Positions 44,160 through 53,195 of a stretch of DNA of 64,000 nucleotides are shown here, one piece after another. Position numbers and translations under genes: made by a program. This DNA comes from Actinoallomurus purpureus (GTDB lineage Bacteria; Actinomycetota; Actinomycetes; Streptosporangiales; Streptosporangiaceae): positions 558,001-622,000 of the forward strand of contig NZ_JAMXMY010000001.1 of the NCBI RefSeq assembly GCF_024055795.1. Direction: 5' to 3'. The notes beneath the pieces were generated by a model that saw only the letters and a program-made list of their open reading frames with translations, ran no database searches and had not been told where the DNA came from. Each line of letters opens with the position of its first letter. Positions within the stretch are counted from its first letter, which is position 1.

Positions 44160-44466
44160 CGCCGTCGTGCGCCCAGGCGCGGCCCAGCGCGCGGAGCGCG
44201 AGCATGCCGCCGATGCCGGGGATGACGGCTCGCACCGCGATCCCGGCGGTCCGGCTCGGGTCGCGCCAGGTGGCGAAGATTGCGAAGAGCCAGGCGATGC
44301 CATGGACTGGGCCGAAGAGCGCGGCGATCCCGTGCACGTCCGCGGTCGCCATGTTGACGAGCAGGACGGCGAGGCTGACCAGTTCGACGGTCGCGGAGAC
44401 GCGCAGCGGCCGGCGCGTGGGCCGTGGTGCCGGGTTGATGGTCGCGGCGATGGGGTCACACTCCAG
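44143..44466 (-). CDS. Small membrane protein, DUF3817-like; start uncertain
   Basis: About 107 residues with three hydrophobic segments (VELVSLAVLLVNMATADVHG, LFGPVHGIAWLFAIFATW, AVIPGIGGMLAL), resembling DUF3817 integral membrane proteins. The coding signal extends upstream of ATG 44352 but no ATG/GTG/TTG lies there in frame; a CTG at 44466 is the only candidate. The shorter ATG 44352 version would lose the first helix. It abuts the next upstream membrane gene. Confidence 0.6.
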   Translation of the reverse strand: MECDPIAATINPAPRPTRRPLRVSATVELVSLAVLLVNMATADVHGIAALFGPVHGIAWLFAIFATWRDPSRTAGIAVRAVIPGIGGMLALRALGRAWAHDGERPGP

Positions 44467-44971
44467 TGGTGGAGCCGGGGCGGACGATCATCAGGACGGT
44501 GACCGTGGCCCACAGCAGGTTGAAACAGCCGGTCACCATGGCCAGCCGTCGGATCTGGGCGCCATCGAGCCGTGCCGCCGCCGTCGCGGTGCCGGAGTTG
44601 CTACCGCCCGAGCCATCGCCGGAGCCGCTGCCGCTCAGACCGGCGATGGCGGTCTCCTGAGCCGGAAGGACCAGCAGCGCGAGTACGAGGGCGGCGACAC
44701 CGGTCAGAGCGATCGAGACGATCAGCCAGGGGCTGCCCAGGACGTGCATGCTGCTGGCGGTCGCGAAGCCGAAGACGGGGACGGCCAGGCCGACGACGGC
44801 GTAGACGCGGCAGATGTGGTGCAGCAGCCGCACGGCGACGACCGCTTCATGCCTGTCGGGTGCCCCGGCGGCCCTGCGGAGCGAGGCGGGGAACATGCTG
44901 CCCGCGACGGCGACCGGGCCTACGGCGACGACCGCCGCGAGTACGTGGATGATGAGGAGGATCTTGCTCAT
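44456..44971 (-). CDS. Integral membrane protein, DUF2269-like
   Basis: A 171-residue protein with four hydrophobic segments: LLIIHVLAAVVAVGPVAVAG at the start, then a His-containing RLLHHICRVYAVVG, ALVLALLVLPA and LWATVTVLMIV. A Gly/Ser linker is inserted near residue 115. It resembles DUF2269 membrane proteins of unknown function. It is co-directional with the next small membrane gene. Confidence 0.72.
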   Translation of the reverse strand: MSKILLIIHVLAAVVAVGPVAVAGSMFPASLRRAAGAPDRHEAVVAVRLLHHICRVYAVVGLAVPVFGFATASSMHVLGSPWLIVSIALTGVAALVLALLVLPAQETAIAGLSGSGSGDGSGGSNSGTATAAARLDGAQIRRLAMVTGCFNLLWATVTVLMIVRPGSTTGV

Positions 44972-45159
44972 CGCTGAGTGTGTGCTTTCGTCGGAGGGCG
45001 GCTGCCGCGCCCACGTTAGGAGACGCGGCGAGCACGGGCCATGGGCTGAATCGACACACTACGACGGATTCTCGCCAACTGGCTGAGCTGGGCAGTCGTC
45101 TCTACTGCCGGTATGGCACACGGCTATGCGCTGGCTGGAACTCGTCGTACGCTGCGTTC

Positions 45160-46107
45160 GTGCACACAGTGGCGATCCTGGCGCTGGACCAGACGGTGGT
45201 CTTCGACATGGCCGTTCCGATCGAGGTGTTCGGCCGGGTCCGCCTGCCGGACGGGCGCCGTCCGTACCGGGTGCAGACGTGCGGCACGCGCCCGGAGGTG
45301 CCGACCCAGACCTTCACCATCCACACCCAGTGGGGGCTGGAAGCTCTCGCGGACGCCGACACGATCATCGTGCCGGGTCGCGAGGAGACCGCCGGCCCGC
45401 CGCCGGTCGAGGCCCTGGAGGCGCTGCGGGACGCGGCCGCGCACGGCACGCGCATCGCCTCGATCTGCGGCGGTGCCTTCATCCTGGCCGCCACCGGCCT
45501 CCTGGACGGTTTGGCCGCGACCACGCACTGGATCGCCGCGCAGCGATTCGCCGAGATGTTCCCGAAGGTCGACGTGCGGCCCGACGTGCTGTACGTGGAC
45601 AACGGGCAGTTGCTCACCTCGGCCGGCGCGTCCGCGGGACTCGACCTGTGCCTGCACATGGTCCGCCGCGACCTGGGCTCGGCCGTCGCGGCCGATGCCG
45701 CACGGCTGGCCGTAGCCCCCCTGGAGCGCGAGGGCGGCCAGGCCCAGTACATCGCCCACGAGCAACCGCCGGTGCCGCGCGGCTCCCTGCTGGAGCCGAC
45801 GCTGACCTGGATCGAGGACCACCTGAAGGACGACCTCACCCTCGAGGCCATGGCCGCCCACTGCGGCATGAGCACACGCACCTTCAGCCGCCGCTTCCGC
45901 GAGCACACCGGCACCACACCCCTGCAGTGGCTGCTGCGCGCCCGGGTCAGACGGGCACAGTACCTGCTCGAGTACACCGACCACTCCGTGGAACGGATCG
46001 CCACCCAGGCCGGCTTCGGATCCGCGACGGCCTTCCGCGAACGCTTCAAGCGCGTCGCCGGCACGACCCCGCACGCCTACCGAGCCGCTTTCCGCAGTTC
46101 CCGCTGA
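45160..46107 (+). CDS. GlxA-family (DJ-1/PfpI + AraC) transcriptional regulator
   Basis: A 315-residue regulator. The N-terminal DJ-1/PfpI-like domain has the elbow ASICGGAFILAATGLLDG, and the C-terminal AraC domain reads LTLEAMAAHCGMSTRTFSRR and HSVERIATQAGFGSATAF. GTG 45160 is the start: no Shine-Dalgarno is present, and TACGCT seven bases upstream could be a -10 of a leaderless mRNA. An in-frame ORF further up is not convincing. The target is unknown; the divergent membrane genes are possible. Confidence 0.88.
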   Translation: MHTVAILALDQTVVFDMAVPIEVFGRVRLPDGRRPYRVQTCGTRPEVPTQTFTIHTQWGLEALADADTIIVPGREETAGPPPVEALEALRDAAAHGTRIASICGGAFILAATGLLDGLAATTHWIAAQRFAEMFPKVDVRPDVLYVDNGQLLTSAGASAGLDLCLHMVRRDLGSAVAADAARLAVAPLEREGGQAQYIAHEQPPVPRGSLLEPTLTWIEDHLKDDLTLEAMAAHCGMSTRTFSRRFREHTGTTPLQWLLRARVRRAQYLLEYTDHSVERIATQAGFGSATAFRERFKRVAGTTPHAYRAAFRSSR

Positions 46108-46167
46108 ACGACCACGCCCGGACGCCGTGAGAGCGAAGGCGATCCGCCTCGGGGCTTCGGCGATCAG

Positions 46168-46710
46168 CTATCCGAGCCGCAGGAGCCACTTGAGGATGGA
46201 CGGTGGCTGCAGTTCGCGGGCGAGGGCCAGGGGAGTGACCGCGCTGCCCGCCGTCACGGCGCCGAGTACATGGGCCACGCCAAGCGGACGCTCGGGCTCC
46301 CCGACTTCGTTCCCGCGGGCTTCCTCGTCGGCGAGGTAGAACCATACGATTGCGACGAAGTCGGCGGCCGCACCGCTGGCTCGGCGCAGGACAGCATCCT
46401 CCGCTGCCCGGCTGGCTTGCTCCAGGTCGGCTATGGCTTGCAGGGCACTGGTAGCGGCCATGGACGAGGAGATGGTCAGTTCCTCGGCCGTCGGGGCCAG
46501 ATCAGCGAAGTCGGCGTCAGAGGGGTCGGCTGCTCGGACGAGCACGATCCATCCTTCGATCTCCTTGCCCGCCCGGCCGGCGCGCCACGGCGTTGACCAT
46601 CCGTGGGCCTTGCAGCCTGGCGTCTTCGGGCATGCCGTCGTAGTTCTCGTCGTAGATGACGACGGTGTGGACGGGGAGGTCGACGCCGTCGGTGAGGGTG
46701 GAGGTGTGAG
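46168..46710 (-). pseudogene. Frameshifted gene of unknown function
   Basis: Two overlapping minus-strand frames each look coding. The upstream one reads HTVVIYDENYDGMPEDARLQ; the downstream one reads GKEIEGWIVLVRAADPSDAD, then ADLEQASRAAEDAVL and ends ILKWLLRLG. The switch lies near 46570-46600, in a GC-rich stretch. A one- or two-base indel would join them. No ATG or GTG start is clear for the first part. I do not recognise the family; a sequencing error is possible. Confidence 0.6.
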
Positions 46711-46939
46711 GTGACGGTGACGCCTGGCCAAGGCGGCGCCCGCCGGGCGGAATGCAATGACGGCACGGCCGTCGTCCTCACCACCTGGCCTGCTTGGACT
46801 GCTGCACCCATGACTGGGCTGACGCGGACTTGGCTGCGCTGCTCGCCGGCGGAGAATGCTCGGGCACAACAGTGACGCAGAGTCGCGGGCAGGTATTCGG
46901 TGTGGGGTCTGTCCTTCGTCAGGGAGTTCTCGGGGGTGT
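46711..46939. other. Spacer with no recognised gene
   Basis: Between the frameshifted gene and the radical SAM gene I see only short frames without a match. Confidence 0.4.
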
Positions 46940-48964
46940 TCAGAGCAGGGTGAGTTGTTCGGGCTCGGGAGGCTGTGTTGGAGAGGTGGGCATGCGGCGG
47001 ACGTTGCGGCGACCGGCGATGCCGTACTTGTCGGCGAGATCCTTGACGCGTTGGGCGATGCGGTGCTGGTAGTCCTTGGGCGCGTACGCGCCCTGGCCGT
47101 AGAGGCGGGCGTAGGGAGCGATGAGTTCGGGGTGGTGCTCGCGGAGCCAGTGGGTGAACCACTCGCGGGCGCCCGGGCGCAGGTGCAGGACGATGGCCGA
47201 GAGGGAGGTGGCGCCGGTCTCGGCGATCCGGCGCACGGCCGCATCGAGCTGGCGCGGGCCGTCGGTGAGGTAGGGGACGATCGGGCCCATCAGGACGCCG
47301 CACGCGATGCCGTGTTCGTTCAGCGTCGCGCAGACCTCGAGGCGCTTGAGGGGGCTGGGCGTGCCCGGCTCGAGCAGGCGCCACAGCTCCTTGTCGACGA
47401 AGCCAACCGACACGGCCGCGCTGACGTCGGTGCGCTCGGCGGCCTCTTCCAGCAGCGGCAGGTCGCGGAGGATCAGTGACCCCTTGGTCAGGATCGAGAA
47501 CGGGTTGGCGGCGTCCCGCAGCGCCTCGATGATGCCGGGCATCAACTGGTAACGGCCCTCGGCCCGCTGGTAGCAGTCGACGTTGGTGCCCATCGCGATG
47601 GGCTCACCGGCCCACTTCGGCGCGGCGAGCTCCCGGCGCACGAGCTCCGGAGCATTCACCTTCACGACGATCTGAGAGTCGAAATCCCGCCCCGAATCGA
47701 AGTCCAGGTATTCATGTGTGCGGCGGGCGAAGCAGTTGTGTGAAACGACGCCGTTGGCGATGAAGTCTCCGGTCCCGGTGGTGATGTCGTACATCGGCAG
47801 CTCCAGGCCGATAGCTTCGATGGACGTCACACCCAGCCGGGCGCTCGTCTTGATCGCGAGACCTTCGATGTTCTGCTTCCGCGTGATCGCCGGATCCACG
47901 GTATGGAAGAAGCGGAGACGCTCAGCGATGCCGCCCAGGAGCCGGATCACGATGACCGGCAGGCCCACAGGCTTCTTCGGCTGCTCAATCCTGTATTCGA
48001 ACCTCAGATATTCGAGGCTTTCCTTGATGTGCTTGATGATTTCCTGGTCGGTATTCGATATTCGGAGAATGCCGTAGGAGCAGCTTCCTTCTGCGTCGAA
48101 TATCCCAGCAAGAAAACCTTTGTACCAATCCGTCGTTGCTTCGATGGGCCATGCGATCATCTGCCGAATGGCTGCGTTACCTGCCTTGCTCTGATTGCGG
48201 ATGGCGGGAATTTGCCGACGGCCGAGCTCGGTGTTCTGGAATGTGAACTCGATCGTCGGAACGCCGAGGTCGTCAAGGTAGGTGCGTGAGCGGTCCAAAG
48301 CCTCTCGGTCCACCAGTGCGAGCCGAAAGCGGTGAACATCGCCGCTGGGATATGAATACGACCCGAGTTGTCCGTCTCCCCGAATCATCCCGCACAGGTA
48401 ACCGGCTCGATAGTCGGCGTCCTTCTTTGGCGGTTCGGTGAATTGTCCGGTCCCCACCAGCTTGTTGTTGCAGGTCAGGTGTGGCCGGCGAGCGGCGCCG
48501 CACTCGGTGCCGGTAACGTACTTCCAGCCGCGATCGCTCAGGAATCTATGATCGCCGCTCGCGACCAACTCCGTCCCGTCCTCTAGGCGGATCCTGTATG
48601 CGGGCTTGACGGTGCTCCAGTGCGCGAGGACCTTCGTGACGACATACCGGCGGTAACTTCCGACCACCTCGGTGCCGTACACCGCATCGCCGACTCGAAC
48701 GTCACGCAGTGGCTTGGTGCGTCCATCCGCCATGAGGATCGGCGTGTCCCCGGACAGGCAGTAAACACATGCATGACTGCAGCCCCTATAGGGGTTGATC
48801 GTCCATTGGAAGGGCACGCGGGAGGCGGCGGGGACCCGGTTGATGATCGACTTGGCTCGGATCTCGTGGAAGGTGATCCCGCGGAACTCCGGGGTGTCGA
48901 CAGTCACGGGGCGGCCGAACGGCCCCGGATCCTCACCGTCCAGTGACAACGCATCCCAACGCAT
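46940..48964 (-). CDS. Intein-containing Rv2578c-family radical SAM protein
   Basis: A 674-residue precursor. The host protein (332 residues after splicing) is an Rv2578c-like radical SAM enzyme. N-terminal INPYRGCSHACVYC gives Cys62, Cys66 and, from the intein, Cys69; the spliced form continues CFARRTHEYLDFD, restoring CxxxCxxC. The rest has MGTNVDCYQRAE and YGQGAYAPKDYQHRIAQ, and ends EPEQLTLL. Intein residues 69-410 lie at 48760-47735. The host enzyme's reaction is unknown. The gene is alone on this strand and divergent from the sigma factor gene. Confidence 0.92.
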   Translation of the reverse strand: MRWDALSLDGEDPGPFGRPVTVDTPEFRGITFHEIRAKSIINRVPAASRVPFQWTINPYRGCSHACVYCLSGDTPILMADGRTKPLRDVRVGDAVYGTEVVGSYRRYVVTKVLAHWSTVKPAYRIRLEDGTELVASGDHRFLSDRGWKYVTGTECGAARRPHLTCNNKLVGTGQFTEPPKKDADYRAGYLCGMIRGDGQLGSYSYPSGDVHRFRLALVDREALDRSRTYLDDLGVPTIEFTFQNTELGRRQIPAIRNQSKAGNAAIRQMIAWPIEATTDWYKGFLAGIFDAEGSCSYGILRISNTDQEIIKHIKESLEYLRFEYRIEQPKKPVGLPVIVIRLLGGIAERLRFFHTVDPAITRKQNIEGLAIKTSARLGVTSIEAIGLELPMYDITTGTGDFIANGVVSHNCFARRTHEYLDFDSGRDFDSQIVVKVNAPELVRRELAAPKWAGEPIAMGTNVDCYQRAEGRYQLMPGIIEALRDAANPFSILTKGSLILRDLPLLEEAAERTDVSAAVSVGFVDKELWRLLEPGTPSPLKRLEVCATLNEHGIACGVLMGPIVPYLTDGPRQLDAAVRRIAETGATSLSAIVLHLRPGAREWFTHWLREHHPELIAPYARLYGQGAYAPKDYQHRIAQRVKDLADKYGIAGRRNVRRMPTSPTQPPEPEQLTLL
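47735..48760 (-). mobile_element. Intein with LAGLIDADG homing endonuclease
   Basis: The intein (342 residues) begins with a Cys (CLSGDTPILMADG), has a block-B-like ASGDHRFL, and ends VVSHN followed by Cys+1. GYLCGMIRGDG and GFLAGIFDAEG are two LAGLIDADG helices about 98 residues apart, so the homing endonuclease is probably intact. The region is visibly richer in A/T than the host exteins, consistent with acquisition by homing. The insertion separates the third cluster Cys from the first two. Confidence 0.92.
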
Positions 48965-49030
48965 GAACCCACCTTAGAACATGCGTTCGATGATCGCCTA
49001 TGTAAGCGGATCGGGCCCGCCGGGCGTGTA

Positions 49031-49531
49031 GTGGGTGTGAAGCAGCTGGAGTTCCAGGAGTTCTACCTGTCCAGCCGGGACGTGTGCCTGCGGGCCGTCC
49101 TGGCCGGTGTCGGTGATCGGCAGCTGGCCGAGGATCTGGTCGCCGAGGCGTTCACCCGGGCCTGGACGTCGTGGCACAGGGTCAGCCGACATCCCGCGCC
49201 GTCCGCGTGGATCGTGCGCACGGCGCTCAACACCCGGGTCTCGTGGTGGCGCCGCCGGCGGCGGGAGGTCGCCCTGGAGGGCGATCACGAGGTCGCAGAC
49301 ACCTCGGCCGGCGACGCCGGCCTGGATCCCGCGCTGCTCGCCGTGCTGCGGCGGCTGCCGCAGCGACAACGGGAGGTGATCGCGTTCCGGATCTTCCTCG
49401 ACCTGGACACCCGGACCACGGCAGAGATCCTCGGCATCGCCCCGGGGACCGTCACCGCCCACCTGTCGCGCGCCGTCACGGCGCTTCGCGACCATCTCGT
49501 CACCGCCGACAACCCGGAGGCCGGATCATGA
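49031..49531 (+). CDS. ECF-type RNA polymerase sigma factor
   Basis: A 166-residue sigma-70 family protein. The region-2 part has [20 protein letters not shown], and region 4 has [44 protein letters not shown]. The start is GTG 49031 or 49037. The next gene starts inside its stop (ATGA), and is probably its anti-sigma or signal partner. It is divergent from the radical SAM gene with a 66-bp spacer. Confidence 0.9.
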   Translation: MGVKQLEFQEFYLSSRDVCLRAVLAGVGDRQLAEDLVAEAFTRAWTSWHRVSRHPAPSAWIVRTALNTRVSWWRRRRREVALEGDHEVADTSAGDAGLDPALLAVLRRLPQRQREVIAFRIFLDLDTRTTAEILGIAPGTVTAHLSRAVTALRDHLVTADNPEAGS

Positions 49532-50229
49532 GCACCCACGAGACGGACACACCAGCGGTACTGCACGCGTTGAAGGGCTCTTTCGACCGCGTCACCATGC
49601 ACACCCCGGTCGAGCAGGTCGTGACCGCGGGCCGCGTCCGGCGCCGCCGGCGCCGCCTCATCGGGGCGGCGGCGGGCGTCGCGGCGATGACCGGGCTCGC
49701 GCTCGGCGTGCCCGCCCTCCGTCACCCGTCGACCGCGCCGCCCGAGGCGGGTCTCGACACCGGGGCAGGCTCGGTTCACATCCGCACCGCCGCGTTCACC
49801 GTGGACAGCCACAGCGACGGCACCGTCCACGTGACCTGGGACAAGGGGCGATACTTCCAGGACCACGAGGGCCTGCAACGGGCCTTGCGCCAGGCCGGGT
49901 TCCCCGTGCTCATCAAGGAAGGCGTCTTCTGCAAGGGGCCACAGGACGACGGATCCCTGGATCCGAGCGGCGTCGGGCGCGGGGTCGAGCACGTCATGAA
50001 GGGGGAGCGGAGAGCCGACGGCACCGTCGTGTTCGTCTTCAAGCCCTCGGCGGTGCCCGCCGGGAGGCAGTTGTTCATCGGCTACCTGTCGCCGTCCCAG
50101 CTGGCCGTCACGCACGGGCGGCCCGGATCCGTCGAACGCCTGGTCCCCACCGGAGGTCCGCTGACGTGCACCACCCAGGCGCCTCCGCCGGGGCACCAGG
50201 GGAACGGGCCCGTCAAGCATCGCGGCTGA
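49528..50229 (+). CDS. Membrane protein coupled to the ECF sigma factor (putative anti-sigma)
   Basis: A 233-residue protein: about 43 cytoplasmic residues ending [14 protein letters not shown], one transmembrane helix ([15 protein letters not shown]), then an extracytoplasmic domain with two or three Cys. The ATG overlaps the sigma stop by 4 bp. The layout is typical of actinobacterial anti-sigma factors, but I see no zinc-binding anti-sigma motif, so the role is inferred. Confidence 0.72.
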   Translation: MSTHETDTPAVLHALKGSFDRVTMHTPVEQVVTAGRVRRRRRRLIGAAAGVAAMTGLALGVPALRHPSTAPPEAGLDTGAGSVHIRTAAFTVDSHSDGTVHVTWDKGRYFQDHEGLQRALRQAGFPVLIKEGVFCKGPQDDGSLDPSGVGRGVEHVMKGERRADGTVVFVFKPSAVPAGRQLFIGYLSPSQLAVTHGRPGSVERLVPTGGPLTCTTQAPPPGHQGNGPVKHRG

Positions 50230-50259
50230 GCCGCACACGCCGGATCCGAACAGGGGAAG

Positions 50260-50293
50260 GTGAGGGGCGGCCGCGACGACGGCCGCCCCTCAC
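50260..50293. terminator. Strong bidirectional hairpin
   Basis: GTGAGGGGCGGCCG and CGGCCGCCCCTCAC are perfect 14-bp arms around a 6-base loop, between the convergent sigma operon and the next minus-strand gene. Confidence 0.7.
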
Positions 50294-50315
50294 CCGCGAT
50301 CAGGCGAACTCGGCC

Positions 50316-51167
50316 TCATCCGCGGGCCGGCGGTTCGATGGCGACGGCGCCGAAGCGGTCGTCGGCCGGTGCCTCCCGGTAGAGGAGCAGCCCGGCGTCG
50401 GGCACGTGGACGGCGGCGGCGCGGTCGATGGGGTCCAGGCCGACTTCGCCGAGCAGCCACAGGACGTCGCCGGCGGTCTCGCCGAGCAGGTCGATGCCGT
50501 CGAGATCGGCGCGCAGGGTGGGAGAGCCGCCCCACTTCGGTGGCCTCCCGGCGTAGATCTGGCCGACCCGCTCCGTACCGTCGTCAAGGCGGCGGGTGCA
50601 GATCGACAACTGCCCGCGGCCGATCCGTACGCTCCGCTGGTCCGCCCAACCGCACATGAACGACGCGTGGGGCGGCTCTCCGCCCAGACGGTGCGCGACA
50701 TCCGTCAGCACGGACCAGGCGCGCATCGCGGGTGTGGCGAAGGGCAGATCCGTGCCGTCGATGTCCGCGCCCTGGCCTGGCAGGAGCCGCACGACGAATG
50801 GGGGGACGTGTCCGGGGAAACGGCCCGGATCCGGTGGGGCCAGCGTGATGGTGCCCTCCCAGGGGCCGGCGTCGCCGCCGGCGGATCGCCAGTCGACGGC
50901 GGCGTCCATCTGGAAGGTGTCGAAGCATCGGTCGGTGAGGAGCAGGCCGAGGTACTCCCTCAGGTCGGCGGCGACCTGCCCGGCCGAAGCATCCCACCAT
51001 TCCGGGTCGTGACCGCGGCGGGTGGCGGGCGGCCATCGGCTCGCCGCCATGGCCCCGAGGTCGACGTGCTCCTCGGCGCCGGACCGATTGATGATCGTGT
51101 ACTGCCAGCCGTCCGGTCCGCCTCGCAGGACGACGCGGGCCGGGAGATGATCGGGCCGGGCTGCCAT
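50316..51167 (-). CDS. Hypothetical protein, 283 residues
   Basis: A cytoplasmic protein of no recognised family. It has no signal peptide or membrane segment. Notable are many Trp and Asp residues, MCGWADQRSVRIGRGQ, and PGQGADIDGTDLPFAT. The ATG is at 51167 with no clear ribosome site. It is convergent with the sigma operon and divergent from DUF4865. It may be a folded enzyme or immunity protein; I cannot say. Confidence 0.65.
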   Translation of the reverse strand: MAARPDHLPARVVLRGGPDGWQYTIINRSGAEEHVDLGAMAASRWPPATRRGHDPEWWDASAGQVAADLREYLGLLLTDRCFDTFQMDAAVDWRSAGGDAGPWEGTITLAPPDPGRFPGHVPPFVVRLLPGQGADIDGTDLPFATPAMRAWSVLTDVAHRLGGEPPHASFMCGWADQRSVRIGRGQLSICTRRLDDGTERVGQIYAGRPPKWGGSPTLRADLDGIDLLGETAGDVLWLLGEVGLDPIDRAAAVHVPDAGLLLYREAPADDRFGAVAIEPPARG

Positions 51168-51269
51168 CCGCCAAAGGTTACGCGGCGTCCCCGCGCCGGG
51201 GCGGTATCGGTGCCCGGGCCAGGGTGCCTCGCTGAGCGGATCAATGACGAACCCCTTCTGTACCTACTA

Positions 51270-51285
51270 GTCTGTACGGACAGAC
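51270..51285. promoter_or_regulatory. Palindromic operator upstream of the DUF4865 gene
   Basis: GTCTGT-ACGG-ACAGAC has perfect 6-bp arms, 18 bases before the DUF4865 start. This is a typical TetR-type dimer site. No TetR gene lies nearby. Confidence 0.65.
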
Positions 51286-51302
51286 GATCTGAAGGACGGC
51301 TC

Positions 51303-51920
51303 ATGTACGCGATGCAGTACGCATTCCCCCTGCCTGCCGGCTATGACATGCCGGGTCTCCGCGACCGGATCGGACTCGCCATGCGCAGCCTCGACGACCG
51401 GGCCGGACTAGGTCTCAAGGCATATCTCTTCCGGGAGCGGGGGGCCGGCGGCTCGCCGGTCGACGAGTACGCCTGTTTCTACCTGTGGAACGACACCGGC
51501 TCGATGGCCGACTTTCTGGTCACCGGCAGCGGCCGGTTTCAGAACATCATCCGCTTTTTCGGCCGCCCCGCCGTCGACCACTGGACCGGCATCGCCACCG
51601 TCGCCGGTCCGGCCCGTGGCGCGGTGCCGAAGGCCGCTTCACGCCGCCTCACCGTGGTCCCGCCGGCTGCCGACGCGGACGAGACCGGCCTCGACCTCGC
51701 CGCCCGCATCGAGCACGAGGTCGCCGAACTCCACGCCCTCGCGAAGCGCGACGCGGTGCACACCGCCGCTCTCGGTCTCGATCCGCGAGACTGGCGGCTG
51801 GTCAGATTCGTCCTGTGGCAGGACACCGTGCCCTCCGACGAGGACGCCACTGAGCGGTACGAGGTGTTGCACATGTCCGGGCCCGGTCTGGCCGACCTGC
51901 CGGAGGGCCCTCGCTTTTAG
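51303..51920 (+). CDS. DUF4865 family protein
   Basis: A 205-residue protein beginning MYAMQYAFPLPAGYDMPGLR, then GLGLKAYLFRERG and YACFYLWNDT, as in DUF4865 proteins. These often sit near TetR regulators and MFS exporters and may be stress-responsive enzymes. The ATG has GAAGGACGG upstream. It is downstream of a palindromic operator. Function unknown. Confidence 0.82.
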   Translation: MYAMQYAFPLPAGYDMPGLRDRIGLAMRSLDDRAGLGLKAYLFRERGAGGSPVDEYACFYLWNDTGSMADFLVTGSGRFQNIIRFFGRPAVDHWTGIATVAGPARGAVPKAASRRLTVVPPAADADETGLDLAARIEHEVAELHALAKRDAVHTAALGLDPRDWRLVRFVLWQDTVPSDEDATERYEVLHMSGPGLADLPEGPRF

Positions 51921-52014
51921 GGCGCGACGGCGGCGGTCGCGGCGACGAGGGCGGTGGCGGCAGGGTGCCATGGCCGGTCGGCCGGTCCGCCTCGCCGGGA
52001 GCAGGGCCCGGCCG

Positions 52015-53118
52015 TCAGCGCGCCGGGAAGCCGGGGACCTCGCGGGCGAGGTGTTCGAGTTCGCGGGTGAGGTCGTGGGGCGTCACGATGCCGACGAGCC
52101 GGTCCCCGTCGAAGACGAGGAGGCGTTCGCGGGTCAGCCGGGCGAGCAGTTCGGTCAGCGGCGTCTCGGTCGTCGTCCGCTCCGCGTCCTCCACGAGGGC
52201 GCCGACGGGCGTGTCGGGCGGCTCACTGCGGATGCGCTCGGTGGTGACGACGCCGTGGACGACGCCATCGTCGACCACCGGATAGGCGGAGTGCCGGTGC
52301 CGGGGCAGCATCTCGTGCAGGAACTCCGCGACCGGCATGGAACTCGGCACCGTGAACGGGTCGGGCGTCATGATCCGGCGGATCGGGATGCCATCGAGGC
52401 GCGCGCGGGCCCGGGCCTGTCCCGCCTCCAGGCCGGCGGCCGTGATCAGGAACCAGCCGACGAGCGTCAGCCACAGGCCGTCCGCGCTCCACATCGAGAG
52501 GTAGAAGCCGGTGAGCATGGTCACCCAGCCGAAGGCGCGGCCGACCTGGGTGGTGTGCAGGGTCGCCTTCAGCCGGTCGCCCGACAGACGCCACAGCAGG
52601 GCGTGCACGAGCCGCCCGCCGTCCAGGGGAGCGGCGGGGATCACGTTGAAGGCCGCCAGCAGCGCGTTGATCACGGCCAGCCAGGTGACACAGCCGCTCA
52701 CCAGGCCGTCCACCCCCGCGAGGAGCATGCCTGCCGAAGCGGTCCCGAACGTGATCGCCAGCAGCAGGCTGACCAGCGGTCCCGAACCGGCGATGCGCAG
52801 TTCGGCGGCCGGAGTGGGCGGCTCGCCCTCGTAGCGGGCGACGCCGCCCAGCAGCCACAGGGTGATCCCCGTGACCGTGAGGCCGTTGCGGCGGGCCACG
52901 ATGGCGTGCGCGAGTTCGTGGGCCAGCAGTGAGACCAGGAACACCGTGGCGGTGAGCAGCCCGGCGAGCGCGTAGAACAGGGGATGCAGCCCCTTGTACG
53001 TCCGGGGCAACTGCTCGCCGGCCAGGCCGTACGTGATGAGCGCGAAGATCACCAGGACGGTCCAGTTGACGCCGACGCGCACGCCGCCGATCCGGCCCAG
53101 CCGGAGGGTGTCGTTCAT
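52015..53118 (-). CDS. Site-2 protease family protein (M50) with CBS domains
   Basis: A 367-residue membrane zinc protease. HELAHA in the second helix and NVIPAAPLDGGRLVHALLW in a later helix are the M50 motifs. Two CBS-like domains follow (MTPDPFTVPSSMPVAEFLHE, then LVEDAERTTTETPLTEL). It cleaves membrane-bound substrates such as anti-sigma factors in relatives (Rip3-like). It is divergent from a GHL10 lipoprotein gene with a 77-bp spacer. Targets are not known, though sigma loci lie nearby. Confidence 0.9.
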   Translation of the reverse strand: MNDTLRLGRIGGVRVGVNWTVLVIFALITYGLAGEQLPRTYKGLHPLFYALAGLLTATVFLVSLLAHELAHAIVARRNGLTVTGITLWLLGGVARYEGEPPTPAAELRIAGSGPLVSLLLAITFGTASAGMLLAGVDGLVSGCVTWLAVINALLAAFNVIPAAPLDGGRLVHALLWRLSGDRLKATLHTTQVGRAFGWVTMLTGFYLSMWSADGLWLTLVGWFLITAAGLEAGQARARARLDGIPIRRIMTPDPFTVPSSMPVAEFLHEMLPRHRHSAYPVVDDGVVHGVVTTERIRSEPPDTPVGALVEDAERTTTETPLTELLARLTRERLLVFDGDRLVGIVTPHDLTRELEHLAREVPGFPAR

Positions 53119-53195
53119 AGCCGCCGCCTTATTGTCGTCCCGTTATAAGGGATACCCGCCAAAGCACTTGGAAGTCTCCGGCAGAATGCCCTCTC

